Part shown: positions 22,706 through 34,700 of the stretch, in pieces
How the letters are laid out: every line of letters starts with the position of its first letter
Position numbering within the stretch: the stretch's first letter is position 1
Assembly: GCA_942159475.1 (NCBI GenBank)
Contig: OW804094.1
Coordinates: 46,310,966-46,374,965 of the forward strand
Source of the DNA: Sthenelais limicola
Lineage: Eukaryota > Annelida > Polychaeta > Phyllodocida > Sigalionidae
Direction of reading: 5' to 3'
Length of the DNA stretch: 64,000 nucleotides
Made by a program: the position numbers and the translations under genes
Notes under the pieces: generated by a model
The model's database searches: none
The model's input: only the letters and a program-made list of their open reading frames with translations
What the model was told of the DNA's origin: nothing

Positions 22706-25700
22706 CTGGAGATATACAAGCAAAAGATGTAATCAGTAAAGAACTAGGTCGAGTAATACATTTGCATGTATACAAGGAGAATATTCAGCAGATCAAACGT
22801 TTCACTCGAACAACTTTAAGATTATTCCGATTATACCCGATCGAGTTTCTATTCACTCTATGATAACATCATGCAAAAAAAGTCATGACTGTAAAACATT
22901 AAACAAAAGCACTAGATTGAAAATGATTAGTAGGATTTCCTTTCGTGACTTGGTATATAATTTGAATGGAATTTCTTGCATCATATAAAACCTGATCTTT
23001 CAAAAACATCACGTACCGGGTGCAGCAATTTCTATTCCTTTAACAGATGTCATTTCTTGTCTTGGTCGTTCCTCTATTTTTATCTCATCTCCAGTCTCTA
23101 AGCTAAGATCAATGGAGGTACTGGGGGCCACGACATAGAAAGGTACATTATTATGCTTAGCAATAATAGCAATTTGATATGTGCCTATTTTGTTAGCTGT
23201 GTCTCCATTGGCTACAACTCGATCAGCCCCGACAAACACAGCGTTTACTCGTTTGTCTTTCATGAGCATTGCCACCATACTATCACAGATAAGGGTTGAG
23301 GGTATCTTCTCGTAGACTAACTCGTAGGCAGTGAGTCTGGAGCCCTGGTTGTAAGGTCTTGTCTCTGTGCAGTAGCAGTGGTCGCACTTTCCCATCTCAT
23401 ACAGGGCCCTGACGACACCTTTTTTCAAAGAAATACAAACAATTAATTGGAAATATCGGTAAATATAATATTCACGGGATTCAATGTACTTCACTGTTGT
23501 ATCGGGGAATTCAATATATTGTAATTTTCGAGATCTTGGCAAGGAGACGGTGAATTATTTTATGTAATTTGGGTCACTTTTTATATTGTAATTTGGACAA
23601 TTGATTAACTTATTTTCTTTTACATACGACAAACTGGTTTTATTTTGATATTTTATGCTAAAACCGGCCTTTGAATTGTTGTTACCGTTATTGGAATAAA
23701 TGGCTTAACTTTTAAGGGGATTTACTATGTCACAATATTTCAATTAATCTAGCAATACTAAAGAATTTGCAAGGGCTGAGTTCAGATCTATGACAAACCG
23801 TCATTCAGTGATTAATTGATTACATTCTGACTTCAATAGATATATTAATCATTCATCATCATAATCATTTATCTTAATATTCAGTTCTCAATTGAATTGT
23901 CACCAAAAGGTGTTATACATATTCGAGGTCGTGCGCACAGCATAGAAAGACAACATAGAGTAGAACTACTTTCCAGATTTACAGTCGAAGACTTTTACAA
24001 ATAAGGCAAGTCTGAAATCCGTCTCATTGACGGTATAATATAATTACCAAGGGCAGTGCCATAGCCAGCAGTAGCCAGAGACCCAGTGTTACAATGTGTA
24101 AGGGCTACTATCGAATCGTTTCCATGGTAATCCAGCACGTGCTTAGCACCATGAGTTGCCATCTGACGATTTGTCGACACATCTACTTCCTGCATTTTCT
24201 CTATTTCAACAAGTAACCTAATGGTGGAATACAAAAATAAAGAATTGTAAGCGCAAAGTGCAAATGTTTGTTCAAATAGAAGAAAAAACAAATCGTTCCA
24301 AATAGAATTATCTAGAAGATAACAAGAGTTTCTAACATTTGCCAGGCAACAGTCTACTTCTGTCATACATGTCTCGTACTGTGTGTACATGTTACTCACT
24401 GCAGGCTGACCACCGAAAAAGTCGGTAAAAGTACTGAAAAAATACCAACGATCACCTTTGTAAACTAGAACTGCTGTACATGTACTAAGTACTGAATTGG
24501 ACCATATATATATATATGTACCTGAAACAAAAGTTCAAGTCGCAATCTCATTTGTAATTTTAATTTTTAATTTACCTTTTTTACTTTATGTAGTTATAGT
24601 TCCTCTCATATCTTAGCAACCTTTTATTCCTTCCATATATGCTAACGGCTGGAAGAACTGGATTACCTCCAGAAGCCTGTCGACCATTTTGTCACACCTC
24701 ATATGCATGTATACCTTCTGAGAAATGCACGATTTGCAAATCAAATCATACAAGTCAAGCACAAGTCACACAAAATAAATTTTGAGATATAAGCATATTT
24801 GAAAAGATGAGGTCATGCCAATGCATGTAACTCTTTTCCCGGTCTGTTACACTGTACTCCCTGTAATACTGTACCCACCTGTAACACTTACCATGCACCT
24901 GTAACTCTGTACCCACCTGTAACTCGGTAGGCCTACCCACCTGTAACACTGTATCCACCTGTAACTTTGTACCCGCCTGTAAGACTATACCCACCTGTAA
25001 CACTGTATCTACCTGTAACACTGTACCTGCCTGTAACACTCTACCCGTCAGTAACACTGTACCCACCTGTAACACTGCACTCCCTGTAACACTGTTCCCA
25101 CCTGTAACTCTGTACCCACCTATAACACTGTACTCATCCTGTAACACGTTCCCACCTGTAAATATGCACCCGCCTGTAACACTGTACGCACCTGTAACTC
25201 TGTACCCATCCTGTAATTCTGTATCTGGGCTGTAACACTCTACTCCCTGTGACACTGTACCGGCCTCTAACTTTAGTACTCATGATCATTCACTTTAGTA
25301 CTCATGGTCAATCACTGTAGTACCTGAGACCAATCACTTTAGCACTCATGATGAATCCCATTGATACTCATTGTCAATCACATTAGTAAGTACTCATGGT
25401 CAATCACGTTAGAACTCATGGTTAATCACGTTGGTACTCATGATCAAGGACAAAGGACTCATGATCAAGAACAAAGGTTGATGGATTCCTGACAGCACTA
25501 TATATATTGCACAATCAACTTGCAGTTCAGCATTGTTTCGTGCAGTAGGAATCGAAGATCCTCGTACATGTACATGTATATATTGTTTGGTCTGACGCAA
25601 CAACCAAGTATATTTCTTTGCTATCGATGCACCCCATATAAAAGGGTTGTAATTCTCAACATGTAGTTGTTCTATTCAATTCCTCCATCCATTCTCCTAT

Positions 25701-28700
25701 ACTCTTTTTCACTCCCTCCTTTATAATTCAGCTCCGGGCTCCCCACTCTACTCTTTTCCTTGTCAATGTCCGTCCCCCATCTACCCTTCCCTTTTTGTCC
25801 CTTCCCCAGAAACGTCTTGCCGCCCCCTTCCTCCCCCTCTGTACCCCTCCCCTTTTCTGACACTATTAGATTAGATCAGTACAGCTTTCCTTTCCCCCAA
25901 AACCCCTTGCCGTCACCCTCCCCCCCCCCCTCCCCCTCCCCTTTTTTTTAATAAAATGAGATCAGTAGAGGGTAGGAAAACAGTGACAGACAGCCTTTTT
26001 AAGTATAGAAATTTATTAGAGTGATTTTGATGAAGAACCTTTACCCCCTTACCCCCCCCCCCCCCCCCCCCGTTCCACAGCTATAACAATATTCTATAAT
26101 AATAGAATATTGTAAAAGCCCCTCCCACTTCCCTCTCCCCTTCCCCTTCCTCCTCCCCAATAACCCACACAGTGTAGTATACTACACTTATTATAATTAT
26201 ATGCCTTGAGAACCTGCCCTGCCCCCCCCCCCCTCAGTACACTTTCATGAGCTGCGTCCTGCCACTGGGATCGAAAGTTAGACGCTAGAGTATATGTATA
26301 CATACTTGTATATGCATGTATAGGTCCACGAGGAGAGAGATATAGAGGAAGGGAGAGAGAAAGGGAGGGAGAGGGATGAGAGAGGGGGAGAGAGCGAGAC
26401 AGATGAGATGAAACAGACAGAGATAGAGAGAGGGATGAGACAGCTAGGGAGATATAGATAATATTATAAGTGGGACAGAGGAAAGAGACAGAGAGAGGGG
26501 AGAGACAGGGAGGAGAGAGAGGACGAAATTCTGTCCAATTTTTACATTAAATTCAAAATGGTAATTGACGACCATTTATGATAACCAACCATAAAATTGC
26601 CTACTATAAATATGACTTTATTAAATCTCTGGTATGAATGTAATATTAGATCTTTATGTGCACGTTAATATGAAACAAGTTCCAGTTTATCATTGTTAAT
26701 AGTAATATTGTGTCCGCAATAGATTAATATCAAAGTAACTGAGAGAGTATCATAATTTATTATCATGACATTATGATTATATATGATTGTTGTGATAAAT
26801 TAACACAGGAGCGCCAGTTGGTGATTTATTTTGATATATTATATTTATATTTATATATTGATATATATTTATTGTAACACATCACATATTATTATTTATT
26901 TCAATACATTATCTATTCATAGGAAATACATAATTAGATTATGCTCTATCGTGTGAATGATGGAAATTAAGTGTTATTCTTTAAAAAATATATTAATTTC
27001 ATGAATAAAATTTGGATCTGCGACTTAGTGGTAATTGGCCAACTTTTACGGGCGATTTTAGCGGAAATAAAGCACCAAAATTTCACAGCTAAAATTACCG
27101 ACAAGGCCAGCTAACATATATTACCGACAAGGTCGGGTAAAATTACAGACAAGGTCGGAGTTATTACCGCAAAAATCGGTAAAATCTACGATTTAGTCGG
27201 TAATTTTTACCGATTTAATCGCAATTTTTAACGATTTTTCGGAGAAAAAAACCCTTATAGGCCTATATGACACAAGGAGATATAATTATGGTAAATACGC
27301 TAAAACACTGAGCGGCTTTATAATTATAGTGACTCCCTCATGAAGAGAATGGCGTGCTGGTAAATTCTATCTATATATAGGGCGGGGTTTAGACCACAAA
27401 TGACAGACAGGCACTGCACACAATAACTCCATTTTCAGCAATTTACTTTGGATTTATCGATCACATTTTGCCAACAACAGAAATGATACCAATCTTACAT
27501 GGTCTGCCTACTCATGGATTTACACTATATATTGTGCACATGTTTGTTCTAGTACATGGGGATAGTCCACAATGGAGCAGAGTTAACACACATTTAGGAT
27601 AATTTATATAGACTATTCTCTTATAGATTAAACAGGAGTATCAAGAAGATTCTCCATAGACCAGCTTTCATGGATAGATATTTACGAACGGAGGAAACTA
27701 AGTCCAATAAACTGAAGGACTAATTATATCGCTGCTACGAATAGTGAAAAGGTAAATAAAAGTCTACATTAGGGATCTAAAATATGCATTGATTGAGTAT
27801 CAAAAAAATTCAAATGCATTTTAAGAAAACCACATGTGGTTTTTTAAAAATGCATTTGAATTTTTTTGCAGAAATTCAGTGACCGTGTGCATAATGAGTA
27901 TTTCCATATCGTAGAAAACTATCAAACGTTATTAGAAATGGGCAAGTTTCGCCCACACAATCGCACAGTATGTATGCGTATTTCTCATATCGAAGTCATC
28001 CAAGATAAATCTCTTTTTCTCTTTTAAGAATACAATGTTTCATGAATGTAGGCGTGCCAGTGGCGTACCAATGTTATAGGCCTACCAAAATACTAGTTCT
28101 GTGGGACAAATGGCCCTTTTGGAATTAAATGAATGTCAAATGAATGTACATATTGACCCTTGTTATGTGGTATCTTTATATATATATATAAGCGCACGGC
28201 GCAATGCGCGGCCGGGAGTGCATAGAACACCATATCATAGATCTATACTGTCTCTAATGGCAGCATTCCGATTTTGAATTATATCAACTTTATTTATTCA
28301 TTATAGACATTCTAACTAAGGTCCATTTACAACCTAGACATCATAATCTGCATATTACTCGATCCCTACTGTCTATCCACTCTAGAAAAGTCTGCATACA
28401 ACTGGCACACATAGTGGCAGCAGGATCAATTATCTCAGTATATTATATATAGTGACACATACCGTTCTTTTATTTCTTCAGCATTCATTTTTCCCTCGGC
28501 AGCCATATCCTTGACCATGGCAGAGTAACGTTTCTCAGCTTCAGTCATATTCACAGCAGTAGGACGTGACGTCACAAGGTAACCAAGACGACTCGTCACG
28601 TGATCAACAAGAGATGTGATGTCGTTAAACTTCTTATTACGCAACTCAACAGCAAGACTTAGGGAACCGACCACTCCAATCGCGGGAGCACCTCTGACCT

Positions 28701-31700
28701 AGGTAAAATAATATAAATATTTGATTAATATTACAATGTTGGGCGAGTGGGCGGCAGGTATAGACTAGGACTCAGAGGAAGACCACCGCAATGGTGAGCT
28801 GAGGGGCTGCCTTGTAAAAATCTATTTGTTATCAATGATGTAGGTTGTGTTAACTGATACCTGAATAAAAATGGGGGGAAAAAGAAAAAAAAGATAGACT
28901 ACAAGCTCAGATGACGCTTCACTTGCAGACTACCTGTAACCAGACGCCCAATCTTCAGCTCAACGCCAGCCCTAAATCCCTAAATAATAGCATACAGGAT
29001 ATAACTAATAAAAACTGTTATATAATAAAAGCTGTTATATAACCAAGAAAAATTAAATGCATGTAACAAGAATTATATTGATTGCAATGTATATTGATAT
29101 ATATGTCGGGAGAAAATTATGGATATTAACTGAGACATACCAATGTCCATAAGATACTTAATTATTACCTATCTTTATTAAACAAAACGCTATAGGTATA
29201 CCTCCCCATGCACTTGTCCTGGAACGCTTAGGGAAAGATTGCTGAGTATAGGGGCTATCCCTCTCGATGGACTACTATTATTATTATTAAACTTTTATTT
29301 CCGAGGAAAAGGGAATACACTACATCTTTCAACTGACAGGTGACTGACAGGTCATAAAACAAGCTTAGGTGATGAGCTACAACAAGCAGCAAATAAGTGA
29401 AATTCATCAAACAATATACCGCATACATTAATGAGTTATCGTGGATACAGGTTATGTGTTGCATACTACCAGAGTCACATGTTTGGTTGTTTTAAATCTA
29501 TAAGTTCAGAGTATGATCGATTATTACATTTAGTTATACATTATCATTTTGGCAAGTACACATTGTTATCATAGTTAGTCTATACATCACTATACTCTAA
29601 ACAAAGCTATATAAATCTATGTAAAATGAGGGAAATATGCGCTTATCATTCGTTGAAACCATTGATAGTGTTACAGTAGTGGGTTTCTGGGAAGGCTCGG
29701 GAGGCCTGGGGCGTGGCTGCGTCCACGCGGGCAGCACTAGAACCTTGGAATAAATACACTGAGAGAGCTCGTCTCTACTCACTTATAATATTACAGTCGC
29801 CGTGTCTGCACTTCTTCTCTCTCACCGAATCTATTCAAAATTTAAACTGTAGGATAGTCTTAGGACTATTACCTTTATTCGTAGCATTAATACTGGGGAC
29901 ACACAGTATTATATCACTGGTGGAGAAGCCAATTAAGATCGTGGTTAATTGTGTATTTGTACACGAATTATCCCCTAACTTAAGGGGTGGAAAGTTTGCT
30001 GAAATTGAGCAAACCCTTCCACTACCTGGTGAGTAGAGAAGCTCCAGTCAGGGAGGCTAAAAATAGCCCACCTGGGGAAGGCAAGCCAGCTTTCTCTGGG
30101 TGTAAGGAGACCTGAGAGGAGTAAGCAGCAGTCATGTAGGAGGAAGATACAACAGACTCCTACATTGAGTGACTGAAAGATAGACAGACATCCAACTACA
30201 CAGTGCATCTCTGGATTGATATCAAAGCTTAAAGACAATCAAGTTGTGCCGAGTCCAGGGGATGGGAAAGTGAGATCATTACCATCGATCTCATATGTGT
30301 AGTGTATATGTATAGCCTGGAGGACTTGGGGGAACCATGAATGTCCATCATGGGAACCCGGAAGACAAGGGCCCCAAGGAAGCCTAGGCCGGGGTACATG
30401 TTTTCTGATGTCTGGAAACGTCTAAGGAGTGGGGGAAACTATTTGGCTAAAGTTCAGCTTCCCCGTGGTCAAGCGGACGAGGAGACTGATGTTCAAGAGC
30501 AACCACTCCTTCACGACCAAGTAAGAGCATTGCGTCAGGACGCCCAACCGTCAACATCAACGGCTGAGGGCGTCCAACCCTCTACTTCAACCCCAATTGC
30601 AGAAAAGAAAGTCAAGACAGAAGGGGATGAAGGGGCGCTAGCTGTGGATATTTTGGGTACTCCTACCAAAGTACAATATCCAGAGTTGGAGGAATTAAGG
30701 CACTGGCAAAGAGACAATGAGTTGGCAGGGGGCTTTGGTGCCGTAGGTCCCCTAAAAGAAGGTCCGGATGACGACGACGGGGATTCTGAGAAATCCACGC
30801 TGTCGGGATCAAAGTATAAGTCAGTGCTGACGCCAGGAAAACATCACACCACTGGCAGAGAACAGTTCAGGGAGGATCCCAATAGAGTAGTGGGTTTCTG
30901 GGAAGGCTCGGGAGGCCTGGGGCGTGGCTGCGTCCACGCGGGCAGCACTAGAACCTTGGAATAAATACACTGAGAGAGCTCGTCTCTACTCACTTATAAT
31001 ATTACAGTCGCCGTGTCTGCACTTCTTCTCTCTCACCGAATCTATTCAAAATTTAAACTGTAGGATAGTCTTAGGACTATTACCTTTATTCGTAGCATTA
31101 ATACTGGGGACACACAGTATTATATCAATAGGCTATATATATGCTTATACAAGACTATGGCTGGGTTTGTGGTATACTGGCTATTGGAAGCTGGGATTGA
31201 AAGTCATTAATTGGCATTGCATGCATGTGCAAAGTGTATGGGCATGGCCCAGCTTTGTTTCTTACAATCTGCTGTAACCTGTTATTGCGACCGCCAAAGT
31301 AGTCCCCATTTCTCGTATGTAATGGAATGTCGGGTACCTCATGTCAACAATAGCATGTCGGGTACTATATATACCTTATGGCCATTTGAGGTAACAATCT
31401 GTAACACACGCCGTTGTCGACGACAGATTTAGTTTTAATCCTATGTAAATCCCTTGGGTATTTTAACAAATAAATGTGACCATTAGCAAACCTTTATTAA
31501 GATGGATTATTGTATTGACGAGTAACATACATTTCCGAGATTATATACGTGTTGATGATAATACCACCCTATTTCACAATTAAGTTTATTGGCTGAACGT
31601 ATGCCACTATATATAGATATTTTTTTTTTTTTATTTTTTTTGCACGAATTTTATTCAGGAAATAGAGCATGGCAACTGCCTATGCTGAATATTTTATTAC

Positions 31701-34700
31701 GGCTAGGGGATCCCTATATTCCGCCGCATCCTGAAAGTCACAATTACATTTTGACATAATCTCAGTGTCACATATCATATCATGTTTGATCAGTACATAT
31801 CTTATTTGCTTTTAGTGTAATCTAATGGGATTAATGGGATGAGATGAGATGATATTTATTGTATAAGAAAATGAATGATAGTTGGTGTAATAGAGTACTG
31901 TTTATCTGTTATCTTTAATTATATAACATCCTTGTTATAAGTTTCACGGTAATTGAATGTCTGCATGTGTAGCTAGTAGTACATGTACTTGTACTAGACA
32001 TTTGTAACAGCAGTAGTATTAGTAATAACAATATTATTAGCAGTGAAATAGTGTAATATAATATATATAATATATATATAATATATTAGGACAATATTCA
32101 TTTACATTGTCAGATAGATTTACGTGGTATACGTTGGCACCTGCCATACTTGGAGATCGCATACAGGCTCGTACTTGTTATTTTAATTGAAGTATTCCTC
32201 AATGTGTATATTTCCATTTAGGATTGTATTTTTTAGTCGATACTTAAAGTTTTTGACATCAATTACTGACTTGTGTATAATTCCGATATCATTCCACATC
32301 CGCACCCCTATATATGCTAGCGATTTAGCATACAGTGTACTTAACGGTCGATATAGTTTAAAGTCCAACATCCTATCGCCTCTAAGGGCATAATGTACCT
32401 CGTTGGCCTCTCTCTCCACCCAGTTAATCCTGCAGTGGTGCTGTTGTTTATGAAAAAATTTTACAACATTGAAATAAATTCTTTCTCTAACATTCATGGT
32501 TTTACTTTCCACATGTAATCTCTGCACATTATAGTGTCTGGGTTTTTTTTAGGGCAAAGCGAAGGGCTCTGTTTTGTAGTATCTGTAACCTATTAATTGT
32601 ATTCTTCGCACAGTTTAGGTAGCAAACATTTGCATAGTCAAGATGGCTGAGTACCATCGATTTAATCAGCAGTGTTCTCGTATTAGTATCTAGCGCATGT
32701 CTATTAATATATATATTATAGAGCCTCGCATTGGCCTTCCTCACCGCATTCTTAGCCATATCATCAAATTTCAGCTTATTATCAATTATCAACCCTAGGT
32801 ATGTAAAGCTTTTAACCCAGTCTATGTCTGTGTCATATATTTTTATACATCTTACAGGGAGGGTGTTGCTTTCTCTCTGTGCGTAAGGGATGTACATTGC
32901 CTTTGTTTTGGGCAAACTAATAGCTAACTTATTATCTTTACTCCACTTTGCAATCTTGTCGGTATCCTCTTGGCACTCTGCCATAAGGTCGGTCTTGATA
33001 ACATTAGTATTCAATAGTGCAATGTCATCAGCAAATAGCAACATAGTGCCCCTCAAATTTATATTACAAATATCATTTACAAATAGGTTAAATAGGGTAG
33101 GACCCAGGATGGATCCCTGGGGTACTCCATGCTTAATGGGTAAATAATTTGACGTCCCATTGGCAGCTCGAGTCTTTTGCTGCCTATCCGCTAAGTAGTT
33201 AGTAATCCATCTAGTAAACCATTGTGGCAAGGAGTAGGCTTTTAACTTTTTTAATAATAACTCATGGCTAACAGAATCAAAGGCCTTTTTGTAATCGTAA
33301 AAAACCAGCGTATTATTGCTTTTATTATTGATGTTTTGGAATAGCTTGTATATCAGGAGATTAATTGTTTCGGTCGTAGATGAGTTACGTCTGAAACCCC
33401 CTTGAAAGTTAGATATTATTGAATTCAAGTAACTCTTGTACTTGGTTACTAATATGTTTTTCCAATAATTTACCTCCCACGTGGGTGAGAGAGATGGGCC
33501 TGAGATTCGTAACTAAAGATACATTACCCTTCTTAGGTATCGGTATGACCGTTGCCCTCTTCCAGGCATGTGGCACTATGCCAACCTCTACCGATTTATT
33601 TAATACATAGATCATTTGGTTAGGAATTGCTTTAAAAAATCTAATATAAACCTTCATAGGGATGTCATCACACCCAGACGATTTCTCAGAGTGTAAGTCA
33701 TCAACCAGTTTGTTAAATATCTCCATGTCTACGGGTATATAAAGTGTTCCCTGCATGGCTCTATTCTGTTCTATTTCTAAGTTAGGTAGTATTCCATTAG
33801 GGTCAGTCATGGTTTGAGCAATTTCTTGCCCAACATTTGCAAAATACTTATTAATTATTCCTGGTACATCTTTAGTTTGCGCCATGTTTAGGTTATCAGG
33901 GTCAACAATACTATTTATTGTTCTTTTGGAGTCTTTAAATGGAAGGTATAAGTCTAATATTTGCCAGAATTTCTTCGGATCGTATTTAAATCTTACTAGT
34001 AATTCTTTAAAGTATTCACTTCTGGCGTTTCGTGTCTCAGCATTTGCCCTATTTCTGAAACTAACTGCTAGGAGCCTATGTTCTTCTTTTTTTGTTCTCC
34101 TGTATTTCTTATAGTAGTAGTCCCTATTGTGGGCCAGATTTAGTATCTCGTTGGTATACCACTGTGGTTTAACTTTCTTAGCTCTATAGTTTTTCCTGGG
34201 GCATATCTCATTAGTGATCGTAGTTAACCTATGTTGTATGAATGACCATGCTTTATTGGGATCGTTTATTTGATACAACTTGTCCCAGTCTTGTACCTCT
34301 TGGATTTTGGTTTCGATATTTATCTGTGTTAAATTTATATACGATCTAGCTTTAAAATTACATTTCTCATATTTGACTCTATCCTTTTTTTTTCGAAAGT
34401 ATATTATATTGTGGTCGCTCAGGTTATAGTTCACCACCCCATATTCCTTGACATACTTAACATCAGTTATTACATGGTCCAATATTGTAGTTTTACCATT
34501 AATACCTAATCTTGTAGGTATTGTAATAAGACTTTTCATGTAGTTACTGTCTATCATTCTTTGGAACTCTTCCTTATAATTTATATTACCCTGATTTGGA
34601 GTTGTATCTATATTTATATCTCCCAAAATAGCAATTTCATGCCCTGGGTATTTACCCCTTACAGCAGCAATCGTTTCTGTTAGAATCTCACAGAACGTAG

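Larger units (their letters stand above)
29669..31131 (+). mobile_element. Small non-autonomous LTR element (TRIM-like) in MRI1 intron 1
   Basis: Two direct repeats of 242 bp (29675-29916 and 30886-31127) flank about 970 bp. After the first repeat, CTGGTGGAGAAGCC looks like a tRNA primer-binding site (TGG complement of CCA-3'). No protease, RT or integrase is present, so it must depend on another element. ATAG at 29665-29668 before TGTTAC and ATAG at 31128-31131 after ATATCA may be the 4-bp target duplication, but the first six bases (TGTTAC) are not shared by the 3' repeat, so the exact edge is uncertain. It is antisense to MRI1. Confidence 0.75.

Noticed and set aside
24755..25255. 166-codon repetitive protein
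   Set aside because: Translation of an 18-bp minisatellite whose period is a multiple of three.
24847..25455. CRISPR-like array
   Set aside because: Repeats are adjacent without unique spacers and the genome is eukaryotic.
25672..25951. ORFs on both strands in C-rich DNA
   Set aside because: Compositional artefact of pyrimidine tracts.
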